Below, in pieces: positions 12,704 through 21,892 of a stretch of 64,000 bases of DNA. This DNA comes from CAIMFV01 sp040757715 (GTDB lineage: Bacteria > Pseudomonadota > Alphaproteobacteria > Caulobacterales > Caulobacteraceae). The notes under the pieces are model-generated. The model saw only the letters and a list, made by a program, of their open reading frames with translations. It had not been told where the DNA came from and made no database searches. How positions within the stretch are numbered: the stretch's first letter is position 1; every line of letters starts with the position of its first letter. A program made the position numbers and the translations under genes. Location: contig JBFLWS010000003.1 in assembly GCA_040757715.1 (NCBI GenBank), forward strand, positions 124,001-188,000, given 5' to 3'.

Positions 12704-14881
12704 GTGGTGCGTGCAATGGGTGGTGTGACCAAGGTCCTGGCGGCCTCCGCGAGCGTTTTGGCCCTAAGCGCAGGCTCACTGAGCGCCGGCGTCGCTCGGG
12801 CGGACACGGCGGCGGAAGAAGACGTCCAGACCGTCACCGTGACGGCCAAGCTGAACGAGGCGCGCGACGCCATCCAGCCCAGTCTCGGCGCTTCGGTCTA
12901 TACGCTGGACAATCAAGCCATCCAGGCCTTGCCCGGCGGCGACAATCTGGCGCTCAGTCAGGTGGTGCTGCAAGCGCCGGGCGTGGCCCAGGACAGCTTC
13001 GGCCAGCTGCATGTGCGCGGCGAGCATAACGGCCTGCAATACCGACTGAACGGCGTGATCCTGCCCGAGGGCCTGTCCGTGTTCGGTCAGGCGCTGAATC
13101 CCCGCCTTGCGGATAAGGTGGATCTGATCACCGGCGCGCTTCCGGCTCAGTACGGCCTGCGCACCGCCGGCATCATCGACATCAAGACCAAGTCGGGCGC
13201 GTTCAACAACGGCGGCGGCGTCGGCGTCTATGGCGGCAGCCATGGCGAGGTGACGCCCAGCTTCGAATATGGCGGCTCCAGCGGCGACTGGAACTTCTTC
13301 GTGTCCGGCAACTATTTGCACAGCGGTCTTGGGGTGGAGAGCCCCGATGGTCGCGCTAACCCGCACCACGACGACACCGACCAGTGGCAGGGCTTCGCCT
13401 ATGTGGAAAAGACCCTGAACGAAAACAGCCGTCTGTCGGGCATCTTCGGCACGTCGAGCCAGCGGTTCCAGATCCCCGACCGCGCCGGCCAGACGCCGGG
13501 CCTGATGTACGGCCCCAACAACGACCAGCCGCTCGTGGTCAACGGCCAAACCAATTACGATTCGCTGCGGCTGAACGAGAACCAGCGCGAAGTCACCCAT
13601 TACGGCGTGCTCAGCTATCTCTATGTGAACGACCGCTTCACCGGCCAGCTCTCGCTGTTCGGGCGCTATTCGACCCTCGACTTCTCGCCGGATGTGCAGG
13701 GCGATCTTTTGTTCAACGGCATTGCTCAGGCCGCGCATAAGAGCGACGCCGCTGGCGGGGTGCAGGCCGAGGCGGTGTACAAGCTGACCCCGAAGCATAC
13801 CTTGCGCAGCGGGCTCATCGTGCAGATAGACCGCTCGGCGAGCCAGACCACGTCGCAGGTGATCGCCCTCGACGCCAACAACAATCAGGTGAGCGACCAG
13901 CCGCGGTCCATCATCGACAACTCGGCCAAGACCTCCAAGACCTACAGCCTCTATCTCCAAGACGAGTGGAAGCCGCTGGATCACCTGACCCTGAACTATG
14001 GCGCGCGGTTCGACGATTTCCACGGCTTTCGTCACGAGAACCAGCTCAGCCCGCGGGTGAACGCGGTGTGGACCCCGCTCCGCGACACCACGATTCACGC
14101 CGGCTATTCGCGCTACTTCTCACCGCCGCCGTTCGAGCTCGTCGCTGCGCCCTCGGTGATGAAGTTCGACAACACCACCGGCGCGGCGAATTCCGACGTT
14201 TCCACCACGCCCTACGCCGAGCGCGCCAACTATATCGACGTGGGCTTCACCCAGAAGCTCGGGCGCCACGTCTCGGTGGGCCTCGACTATTACAACAAGA
14301 CCTCCAAGCATCTGGTGGACGAGGGCCAGTTCGGCGCGCCGATCATTCTGACGCCGTTCAACTATCAGAAGGGCAAGCAGTACGGCCTCGAACTGTCGAC
14401 CTCCTACAACAACGGTCCCTTCAGCGCCTACGCCAATGCGGCCTGGGAGCGGGCCATGGGCATGCATATCATCACCAGCGAGTTCAATTTCTCGCCCGAT
14501 GATCTCGCCTATATCCAGAACCACTACATCTACCTGGATCACGACCAGACCTGGACCGGTTCGGCCGGCGCCGCCTACAAGTGGGGCGAGACCCGCTTCT
14601 CCGGCGACCTTGTCTATGGCTCAGGACTGCGGGCGTCCAAGACCTTGGCGTCAGGGCTGGTCATTCCCAATGGCGCCGGCCTGCCCAACTACATCCAGGT
14701 GAACGCCTCGGTGTCGCATCACTTCGCCAAGCTGCCGTTCGGCCCGTTCGACGTGCGCCTCGACGCCATCAATCTGTTCGACAAGCAGTACCAAATCCGC
14801 AATGGAACCGGCGTGGGCGTCGGCGCGCCTCAGTTCGGCGCCCGGCAGGGCTTCTTTGTCGGCGTGCGTAAGGAGCTCTAG
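12704..14881 (+). CDS. TonB-dependent outer-membrane receptor
   Basis: 725 residues. A signal peptide ends near VARA, then comes a TonB-box-like segment (VQTVTVTA), a plug domain (about 55-165, with LHVRGEHNGLQYRLNGV) and a 22-strand barrel. Such receptors use TonB/ExbBD energy to import metal chelates, vitamins or glycans. The start is GTG at 12704 after AGAGG; ATG at 12716 is a possible alternative. Downstream is a His-rich membrane protein gene and, divergently upstream, a two-component system, which together suggest regulated import of a metal or small solute. The last residue is Leu, not the usual aromatic. Confidence 0.9.
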   Translation: MVRAMGGVTKVLAASASVLALSAGSLSAGVARADTAAEEDVQTVTVTAKLNEARDAIQPSLGASVYTLDNQAIQALPGGDNLALSQVVLQAPGVAQDSFGQLHVRGEHNGLQYRLNGVILPEGLSVFGQALNPRLADKVDLITGALPAQYGLRTAGIIDIKTKSGAFNNGGGVGVYGGSHGEVTPSFEYGGSSGDWNFFVSGNYLHSGLGVESPDGRANPHHDDTDQWQGFAYVEKTLNENSRLSGIFGTSSQRFQIPDRAGQTPGLMYGPNNDQPLVVNGQTNYDSLRLNENQREVTHYGVLSYLYVNDRFTGQLSLFGRYSTLDFSPDVQGDLLFNGIAQAAHKSDAAGGVQAEAVYKLTPKHTLRSGLIVQIDRSASQTTSQVIALDANNNQVSDQPRSIIDNSAKTSKTYSLYLQDEWKPLDHLTLNYGARFDDFHGFRHENQLSPRVNAVWTPLRDTTIHAGYSRYFSPPPFELVAAPSVMKFDNTTGAANSDVSTTPYAERANYIDVGFTQKLGRHVSVGLDYYNKTSKHLVDEGQFGAPIILTPFNYQKGKQYGLELSTSYNNGPFSAYANAAWERAMGMHIITSEFNFSPDDLAYIQNHYIYLDHDQTWTGSAGAAYKWGETRFSGDLVYGSGLRASKTLASGLVIPNGAGLPNYIQVNASVSHHFAKLPFGPFDVRLDAINLFDKQYQIRNGTGVGVGAPQFGARQGFFVGVRKEL

Positions 14882-14921
14882 GCTCGACGGCGCTCGCGGT
14901 GGGAGTGAGACTTAGCTAACC

Positions 14922-15566
14922 GTGGTCGATCAGGCTTTCCTTCCCTACCTCCTGGCCGGCTTTGGGGTCGGGTTCCTGCACGCCCTGTTGCCGACCCACT
15001 GGCTGCCCTTCGCCCTCACCAGCCACGCGCGGCGCTGGTCTTTGTTGCTGACCTTGGAGGTCACCACCTTCGCCGCCGGCGCGCACGTGCTGTCCACGGC
15101 GCTCTTGGGCGTGATTGCGGCCGTGTTGGGAGTGGGACTGAAGGCCTTTGTCGGCGTCTGGTTCAGCAAGATCGCCGGGGTGGTGCTGATCGGCTTCGGC
15201 CTCACCACCGCCGTGGCCACCGTCGCCGGCCGCCACGCCCACGGGCATCTGCACCTGCGCCGAACGCCGCGCTCGGATTTGGGCGCGGCGTTGGGGCTCT
15301 TCCTGTTCCTGCTGGTGTCGCCCTGCGAGGTCTATGCGCCGATCTATCTGGCGGCGGCGAGGTTCGGCGTGACCGGCTTCGTGCTGCTCACCGGCGCGCT
15401 GGGCCTCGCCACGGTGAGCGCCATGGCGCTCTTCACCATCCTCGCGCGCCACGGCCTGCAGCGCCTGAAGCTGGAGCGCCTGGAGCGGCTGGAGGGCCTG
15501 GCCATCGCCCTCGTGCTGGCGCTGCTTGGCGTCGCCGTGCTGGCGTTCGGCGAAGGGCTCGGCTGA
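14922..15566 (+). CDS. Polytopic membrane protein, NicO/UreH/TauE-like, putative metal transporter
   Basis: 214 residues with about six hydrophobic helices. Helix 1 carries GFLHALLPTHWLPF, which resembles the G-H-A-x-x-P-x-H signature of NicO/RcnA/UreH-type metal transporters. A cytoplasmic-type loop (GRHAHGHLHLRR) is rich in His, as in nickel and cobalt carriers. A later helix has VSPCEVYAP, with Cys and Glu that could bind metal. It follows the TonB receptor by 40 bases and is probably in the same operon. The start is GTG at 14922 with a weak ribosome site. Metal specificity and direction of transport are inference. Confidence 0.55.
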   Translation: MVDQAFLPYLLAGFGVGFLHALLPTHWLPFALTSHARRWSLLLTLEVTTFAAGAHVLSTALLGVIAAVLGVGLKAFVGVWFSKIAGVVLIGFGLTTAVATVAGRHAHGHLHLRRTPRSDLGAALGLFLFLLVSPCEVYAPIYLAAARFGVTGFVLLTGALGLATVSAMALFTILARHGLQRLKLERLERLEGLAIALVLALLGVAVLAFGEGLG

Positions 15567-15591
15567 GCCCGTCGCCGGTTCACACCAAGTC

Positions 15592-16599
15592 TTACTTGCC
15601 CACCACCAGGATCTCGAACGAGCCGGGGACCATGGTCGGGCGCTTGCCGGGTTCGGTGGGCGGATTGAAGCTCGCCGAGGGCAGGAAGATGCGCCCGGTC
15701 TTGAGATCGAGGGTCGCCGTGCGCGCGCCCTTGGCGGTGGCGATGGTGTCCACCACCTTGGCCGACTTGTCGCCGTCGAAGCCGATCACCCACAGGGCGC
15801 CGTCGCCGCCGGTGGGGATGTAGGCGTAGCCGGTGGACGGGTTGTAGAGGGCGGTGTCCGGACGGGTCCCGATCTTCAGGGTGGCGACCTCGGCTCCGGT
15901 CTTGGCCTTCAGCACCTTGGCCACGCCGTTGGCGCAGGCCGAGATGGTCACGTCCGCGCCCGGCACATAGGCGACGCCGGTGGGACCGTCGCAGTCCTTC
16001 AGCGGACGGTGCGCCAAGACGGTCTTGGCCTTGGTGTCGATCACCACCAGCTCGTTCTTGTCCTCGATATTAAGGTAGCCGCGGCCCTGGCCGTCGAAGG
16101 CGATGAACTCCAGCGAGCCGCCCACCTTGATCTCGCCCACGGCCTTGGCGGCCTTGGTGTCCACGAGGGTGATGGCCCCGGCCTTGGCGCCCATGACATA
16201 GGTGAGGCCGCTGACCGGATCGAGGGCGGCCACGTCAGGGTCGGCGGCGGTGGCGATGCTCGCCTTCACCTTGCCGTCCTTGGCCGAGAGGATGGTGGCG
16301 GTGTTGTCGCCGGCGTTGGTCACCAGCACGTCCTCGCCGCCGTTCACCGGCAGGGCGGTGTGGCCCTTGGCGGCAGGGGCTTCAAACACCGCCGCGCCCT
16401 TGTCGGCGTCGACGCCGATCGCCCGGGTTCCGCGGGTCAGATAGATCACCCGGTGCGTGGGGTCGAAGCTCACCACGTCCCAGCCGCCTTCGCCGCCCAC
16501 CTTGAAATGGTCCACGACTTTCAGGCCCGAAGCGTTGTCCGCCAGCGCGGAGGTGACGAGGGCGGTCGCGGCGACCGCGGCGACGAGGGCGAGCTTCAT
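15592..16599 (-). CDS. Secreted YncE/YVTN-type beta-propeller protein
   Basis: 335 residues with a clean signal peptide (cleavage near SALA). The rest consists of about seven short repeats of the kind VSFDPTHRVIYLTRG and VAALDPVSGLTYVMG, typical of YVTN/YncE propellers. These are periplasmic, and several are linked to TonB receptors or metal stress. Function here is unknown. It converges on the membrane protein gene with a 25-base gap, so it may belong to the same physiological module without sharing a transcript. Two Cys residues lie in the middle (DCDGPTG and SACANG). Confidence 0.75.
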   Translation of the reverse strand: MKLALVAAVAATALVTSALADNASGLKVVDHFKVGGEGGWDVVSFDPTHRVIYLTRGTRAIGVDADKGAAVFEAPAAKGHTALPVNGGEDVLVTNAGDNTATILSAKDGKVKASIATAADPDVAALDPVSGLTYVMGAKAGAITLVDTKAAKAVGEIKVGGSLEFIAFDGQGRGYLNIEDKNELVVIDTKAKTVLAHRPLKDCDGPTGVAYVPGADVTISACANGVAKVLKAKTGAEVATLKIGTRPDTALYNPSTGYAYIPTGGDGALWVIGFDGDKSAKVVDTIATAKGARTATLDLKTGRIFLPSASFNPPTEPGKRPTMVPGSFEILVVGK

Positions 16600-16657
16600 G
16601 AGGGAACTCCGGGGTGATGCGCTTGAAATTGGCGCGAAATTGATGGCGCGACTCTCA

Positions 16658-16694
16658 AAATAAGCAACCCCGGCGACGGTTTGCGTCGCCGGGG
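16658..16694 (-). terminator. Intrinsic terminator of the large TonB receptor gene
   Basis: A perfect 11-base stem (CCCCGGCGACG with CGTCGCCGGGG) with a 5-base loop at 16668-16694. Reading leftward it is followed by TTGCTTATTTTGAG, a T-rich tail. It lies 28 bases past the stop codon. Confidence 0.85.
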
Positions 16695-16721
16695 CGCGAT
16701 CAGGTCAAACGGCGAGGGCGC

Positions 16722-19502
16722 TTAGAACTTGGCGCGGACGCCCGCCTCGTAGGTCAGACCATAGTACTCGATCTGCTGGGTGCGGCTGCAATCGCCGTCG
16801 CAGTAACGCAGCGGCGTGTCGAGCAGGTTCTTCACGTTGAAATAGCCGGTCAGGTTCTTGGTGAACTGATAGCTGGAAGTCCAGTCCAGGTTGAACTTCT
16901 TGGCCTGGATGGTGTCGAGGCTCTTGTCGCCGCCGAGGCCGAACAGGCTCGGGCCGACATATTCGTAGGACAGGCGCAGGTTCAGACCCTGATACTCGTA
17001 GAAGCCCGCCAGGTTCCAGGTCACGTGGCTAGTGCCCGGCAGGTGGCCGAACTGATCCTTGCCGAGGAAGGAAATAGACGCATCATATTCCTTGAAGCGG
17101 GAGTCGACCCAGGTGGCATTGGCGTCGAGGCCGAGACCGGACGTCCACTTGGGCAGGTTCAGCAGGGCCGGCAGGAAGGTGAACTTCTCATGCATGGCCA
17201 CTTCGAAGCCGCGGGCCCAGGCGCTTTCGTTGAAATAGCTGACGAAATAGCCCTTGCCGCCAGCGGTGGCGAAGACCGGGTCGCTGACCAGACGCTGAGC
17301 CTGGAAGATGTAGTTGGAGAACTGCTTGTCGAACACGCCGGCCTGTAGGATTCCGCCGCCCGGCAGGTAATATTCGACGTCGAGGTCGAAATTGTCGCCG
17401 GTGGTGGCGTGCAGGTTCGGATTGCCGCCCGTAAAAGTCGGGAACTTCGCCGTCGTGGTGTCGAGTCCGGCGTTGCCGCCGGCCTGGGTAAAGCCCGGAC
17501 GGGCGACGCCGGTGGAGTAGGTGGCGCGCGCCTGCAGTTGCGGCGTGAAGGTATATTTCAGCTGCACCGTGGGGAACAGGTTGTCGTAGGACTTGTTACG
17601 GGTGACGAAGGTGCTGACTGAGGAGGCGGCGTCGGTAACGAAGTTGCCGTACTTGGCGTCGGTGGATTCGTAGCGCAGACCAGTCATGAGGCCGAGCTTG
17701 TCCCACTCGCCGGTGTACATGACGTAGCCGGCGTAGACGTTCTCATTGTCCTTGAAATCGCGGCCGAGCGACGGGCCAAGCGCGCCGAAATTGGTCCGCA
17801 CATAGTTGCGCACGGCGTAGATGTCGGCATAGGGCGCGGGCGGGAACCAGCCCTTGTAATACTGCACGCTCGGGCCGACGCTCTGCGAAAAGGTGGCCGG
17901 ATTGGGCGCCGCGGCGCCGATGAGTTTTTGTCGGCCGCCAAAGTCGTTCACCGTCTTGTCGCGCAGACGGGCGCTGACGCCGCCCTTCACATCGCCGCTG
18001 AAGCCGAAGAGGTTCAGCGGGTAGCGGGCGTTGAACACGTAGCTGTATTCTTCGTCCACATCATTTTCGAAGAAGGCCTGCATTCGAGCAAACGGACTGG
18101 CGGCGTTGTAATAGTTGGCGACGTTGGTGGAGACGAAGGGGCTGGTCAGGGCCGCGTCATTGAAGAACTGATAGTAGAAGTGCTTCGGGTTGGTCGTGTT
18201 GTTGTAGCGGCCGTAGAAGGTGTCCGCGCCGAAGAAGCGCAGTTCGTTATAGTAACTCTCCAAATAGGTGGCGCGGCTGTAGGCGGCGCGGTAGTCGATT
18301 TCCAGCTTGCCGAACTGATCATCGCCGCCCATCGTGTAGACGGTGTTGCGGTGGGTCTCTTCCAGGTCAATCAGATCGAGTTCAGGTTGGAACTTATCCA
18401 CCACATAGCCCTGGGCGTCCGGCGCAGACGGCGTGCCATCGAAGTTGGCGTACCAGTGGTTCTTGTGCGACCGCTCCTTGTAGCCGGCCACATCCAGACG
18501 GATGTAGTAGCTGTGATTGTCGTTCGGCTTGAAGTCGAACTCCCCGCCATAGCCGAAGCGGCGACGGTGATAGTCGTAGCGGCGGTAATCCACTTCGCCC
18601 AGCACGTGATCGCAGCCGCCGGTCTTCGGATCGATGCCGCAGGTGCCGGCAGTGGCGTTTCCGAACACGTTCGGAGTCCCATTGTTAGCACCGTCGTTGG
18701 CGTAGCCCGGTTCGGTGTCGTCGACGCCGCGACGGTCGTCCTTGCGCGAGCCGGTGATGACGAAGGAGAACGGCGTGGGGTTGGAGATCCAGCCCGAACC
18801 CACCGGCTTGTCCTGACCATCGCCCTCGACGATCAGCTTGCCATTGTTGAAGCCGAAGCGGGCGCCGGCGGCCACCGCCGCGGTGAACGGGCCGGTGTGG
18901 TCGTGCAGGTCTTCATAACCCCAGCCGAGATCGGCTTCGATGAACGGCTGCTTGATGTTCTTGGCGGTGCGGGGCGTGAGTTCGATCTGACCGCCGAGAC
19001 CTTCGGCTTCGCGGTCCGGCGACAGGGTCTTATAGACCACCAAGCCGTCGATGGCCCCGGTAGGAATGGTGTCGAACTCCACCGCGCGGCCGGCGCCCGA
19101 GGCCGCGGTGCCGGCGGCCAAGGTGTTCAGCAGCACCACGCCGCCATAGGTGGCGCCGTTCAGGTTGGCGTCGATGCCGCGGATGTTGACGAAACGACCT
19201 TCGCCGGTGTCGCTCGACAGCGACACGCCCGGTATACGCCCCAGCGCCTCGGCGGCGTTGTAGTCGGGGTACTTGTAGATGGTTTCGGCGGACTGGACGT
19301 TGACGATCACCGGCGCCGACTTCTGCTCGGCGCGGGCCAGCTCTTCCTGACGCGGCGCGGTGATCACCACCGACTCTGCATTGGCGCCCGGATCGATGGC
19401 GGCGGCCGGAGCGTCAGCCGCGCTGACGGCGCTCGCGGTGGCGAGCATGGCGAAACCGACGCCCGCCAACAGGCGACGCCGCATGGTGGTTCTTATCATC
19501 AC
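16722..19502 (-). CDS. TonB-dependent receptor, Xanthomonas/Caulobacter type
   Basis: 926 residues. A signal peptide (cleavage near AVSA) is followed by a TonB box-like VVITAPR, a plug with GRIPGVSLSSDTGEGRFVNIRGI and a large barrel ending in Phe (YEAGVRAKF). The plug motif and length fit the TonB-Xanth-Caul family (TIGR01782), which is often linked to plant- or algae-derived glycan uptake. No sugar-degradation genes or regulator sit beside it, so the substrate cannot be named. It is a single-gene unit ending at an intrinsic terminator. The upstream gap to cckA (19503-19736) is AT-rich and probably holds its promoter. Confidence 0.9.
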   Translation of the reverse strand: MMIRTTMRRRLLAGVGFAMLATASAVSAADAPAAAIDPGANAESVVITAPRQEELARAEQKSAPVIVNVQSAETIYKYPDYNAAEALGRIPGVSLSSDTGEGRFVNIRGIDANLNGATYGGVVLLNTLAAGTAASGAGRAVEFDTIPTGAIDGLVVYKTLSPDREAEGLGGQIELTPRTAKNIKQPFIEADLGWGYEDLHDHTGPFTAAVAAGARFGFNNGKLIVEGDGQDKPVGSGWISNPTPFSFVITGSRKDDRRGVDDTEPGYANDGANNGTPNVFGNATAGTCGIDPKTGGCDHVLGEVDYRRYDYHRRRFGYGGEFDFKPNDNHSYYIRLDVAGYKERSHKNHWYANFDGTPSAPDAQGYVVDKFQPELDLIDLEETHRNTVYTMGGDDQFGKLEIDYRAAYSRATYLESYYNELRFFGADTFYGRYNNTTNPKHFYYQFFNDAALTSPFVSTNVANYYNAASPFARMQAFFENDVDEEYSYVFNARYPLNLFGFSGDVKGGVSARLRDKTVNDFGGRQKLIGAAAPNPATFSQSVGPSVQYYKGWFPPAPYADIYAVRNYVRTNFGALGPSLGRDFKDNENVYAGYVMYTGEWDKLGLMTGLRYESTDAKYGNFVTDAASSVSTFVTRNKSYDNLFPTVQLKYTFTPQLQARATYSTGVARPGFTQAGGNAGLDTTTAKFPTFTGGNPNLHATTGDNFDLDVEYYLPGGGILQAGVFDKQFSNYIFQAQRLVSDPVFATAGGKGYFVSYFNESAWARGFEVAMHEKFTFLPALLNLPKWTSGLGLDANATWVDSRFKEYDASISFLGKDQFGHLPGTSHVTWNLAGFYEYQGLNLRLSYEYVGPSLFGLGGDKSLDTIQAKKFNLDWTSSYQFTKNLTGYFNVKNLLDTPLRYCDGDCSRTQQIEYYGLTYEAGVRAKF

Positions 19503-19736
19503 TATCCCCTCACAACGCCATTCGCCCGGCCGCAGGGGCGGCCGGACGCTGGCTCATGAAGTGAGGATAGGAATCTTATGTGTCGGCGCGGCAACAAATA
19601 TAATAATTAACGGTTACAATCGCGACGCTCTACCTCATTCATGGTCCAATATGCTCAAAAAGTTGCATTCCTAATGAAGAAAGTAGTATTCGATTTCTGC
19701 TATGTGTTTTGTGGATTTAAATGGTCCGTATGAAGA

Positions 19737-21839
19737 TTAAGCCGCTTGCAGCTGCTGTTTCACACGCTCGGCCAATGACTTGATATCGATAGGCTTGGGC
19801 AGGAAGGTGACGCCGCTCTCGCCTTCCAGGAGGTCGGAGAACTCGGCCTCAGCGTAGCCGGAGATGAACATCACCCGGGCGCCGTCCAAGAACGGCCGCG
19901 CCTTCTTCAAGAGGGTGGGGCCATCGAGCCCCGGCATGATCACGTCGGAGATCAGGAGATCGATCTTGCCCTGGTTTTCCTTGGCCAGCTCCAGCGCTTC
20001 CTCGCCGTCGCAGGCCTCGATCACCTCATAGCCGCGGGCGCGCAAGAGGCGGGCGGCCACCACCCGCACGTCGTCCTCGTCTTCCACGAACAGGATGCGG
20101 CCAGCGCCGGAAAGATCGCGAGCCACGGGCTTGGGCTTGGCCGCAGGGGCTGGCGCCGGAGTCTCCAGGGCCTGGGCCGGCGGGATGGGCAGGAAGATGC
20201 GGAAGGCCGCGCCCTTGCCCGGATGGCTCGCCACGTGGATCCAGCCGTCGGCCTGCTTGACGATGCCATAGACCGTGGCGAGGCCGAGCCCCGTGCCCTC
20301 GCCCACCGGCTTGGTGGTGAAGAAGGGCTCGAAGATCTTGGTCATCACCTCAGGCGGAATGCCGGGCCCGTTGTCGGCCACCTCGATGAGGGCGCAGCCG
20401 CTCTCGGGCGCCTCGGCATAGCCCAGGCCCACCGCCTCCTCGCGCGACAGGCGCGCGGTGCGGATGCGCACCATGGCCGGGCCGCCGTCGCCGGTCCCAT
20501 GGCTGCGCAGAGCGTCGCGGGCGTTGACGGCGAGGTTCATCACCGCCGTCTCCAGCTGGCTCTTGTCCGCGCGCACCTTGGGCAAGTCGCGGCCATATTC
20601 GGTGACCAGTTTCACGTCCTCGCGCAAGAGGCGGCGCAGCAGCACTTCGAACTCGGAAATGAGTTCGCCGAGCTCAAGCGTCGCGCGCTGTACGGTCTGC
20701 TTGCGCGAAAAGGCCAGCAGCTTGCGCACGAGGTCGGCGGCGCGCAGGCCCGTCTGGCGGATTTCGTTCAGGCCCTCATAGGAGGGATCGCCCACCGGAT
20801 GGCGATGCAGCAGCTCGTCCAGGCGCAGCTGGATGGCGCTGAGGAGATTGTTGAAGTCGTGAGCCACCCCGCCGGCGAGCTGGCCGATGGCCTGCATCTT
20901 CTGGCTTTGGGCGAGCTGCAGTTCGAGCTGCTTCTGTTCGGACACGTCCAACAGATAGACCACCCGCCGCGACCCGGCCTGGGCCACATAGAGCTGACAG
21001 ACCGCGCCGGGCGTGGCGGAGTCTACCGGGGCGAGGCGCGCCTCCACCGGCCCGGCGGGGCGGCGGTCGAGGCGGGCGCGGGTCTCGGCCAGGCCTTGCG
21101 GATCGAGGAGCGTGCTCAGGACGGCGCCCGGTTCGGCCCGCCCGCCGGAGAGCTGGGCGAGCGCCGGGTTCACTTCCAGGATCAGCGCGTCGAAGGGGTC
21201 TTCGCCGTCCACCAGGGCTGCGCCGAACGGGGCGCTGGCGGCGAGGGCGTCGAGGGCCTCAGGTCCGGCCGGAGCGGCGATGGTCTGCGCGACCACAGCT
21301 GACTCCGCTTGGGCGGGCGCGGACAGTCGAAGAAGGAAGCGGCCTTCGCCCAGGCGCACTGCGGCCACACGCCGATGGGCTTCACTGGACCACGGGGCCT
21401 CGCCGCGCCCGTCGCGACGGGCGCTGACGAGGGCGGCGTAGAGGGCTGCGCCCGCTGCGCCGGATTTGGGCAGACGCCGTTCTGCGCCGAGCTCCGCCAG
21501 CCAGGCGGCGTTAGCGGCGCACAGGCGTCCGTCCGGGGTCACGGCCGCGGCGGGCTCTTCCAAGGCGTCAGCGATGGCTTGCGCGGCGGCGTCGAGATCG
21601 AGCGCCGGCTTGGGCTCGGCGGTGGCGAAGGCGAAGATGCCGAGAAAGGCGACGCCGGCGAGGCCGATGAGCAGCATCAGACCGGCCGCCGTGGCCGGAC
21701 CCGCGCGCAGGGCCGGAATGGCCAGGGCTGCGACAGCCAGCACAAAGAACACCGCCGCCGCGCCGGTCAGGGCGTCGTGACGGCGAGCAGGCTTGGCGGC
21801 GCGGCCAAGATCGTGACCGGTGTCGATCATTTCGCTCAT
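19737..21839 (-). CDS. cckA: Cell-cycle hybrid histidine kinase CckA
   Basis: 700 residues. Two N-terminal membrane helices (about 26-44 and 50-72), degenerate PAS-type regions, the HisKA block GGVAHDFNNLLSAI (His327), HATPase motifs (DNGPGIP, GTGLGLATVYG) and a C-terminal receiver (VEDEDD, SDVIMPGLDG). In Caulobacter CckA phosphorylates ChpT, which passes phosphate to CtrA and CpdR; it switches to phosphatase under DivL/DivK and c-di-GMP control. Its location beside flhB-fliR-fliQ matches the Caulobacter gene order, and CtrA is encoded 8 kb away. Confidence 0.96.
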   Translation of the reverse strand: MSEMIDTGHDLGRAAKPARRHDALTGAAAVFFVLAVAALAIPALRAGPATAAGLMLLIGLAGVAFLGIFAFATAEPKPALDLDAAAQAIADALEEPAAAVTPDGRLCAANAAWLAELGAERRLPKSGAAGAALYAALVSARRDGRGEAPWSSEAHRRVAAVRLGEGRFLLRLSAPAQAESAVVAQTIAAPAGPEALDALAASAPFGAALVDGEDPFDALILEVNPALAQLSGGRAEPGAVLSTLLDPQGLAETRARLDRRPAGPVEARLAPVDSATPGAVCQLYVAQAGSRRVVYLLDVSEQKQLELQLAQSQKMQAIGQLAGGVAHDFNNLLSAIQLRLDELLHRHPVGDPSYEGLNEIRQTGLRAADLVRKLLAFSRKQTVQRATLELGELISEFEVLLRRLLREDVKLVTEYGRDLPKVRADKSQLETAVMNLAVNARDALRSHGTGDGGPAMVRIRTARLSREEAVGLGYAEAPESGCALIEVADNGPGIPPEVMTKIFEPFFTTKPVGEGTGLGLATVYGIVKQADGWIHVASHPGKGAAFRIFLPIPPAQALETPAPAPAAKPKPVARDLSGAGRILFVEDEDDVRVVAARLLRARGYEVIEACDGEEALELAKENQGKIDLLISDVIMPGLDGPTLLKKARPFLDGARVMFISGYAEAEFSDLLEGESGVTFLPKPIDIKSLAERVKQQLQAA

Positions 21840-21892
21840 GAGACGGGCCCTGAGTCGCAGGTAAGGTTACAACAAATGAACCGAAATGGTGA

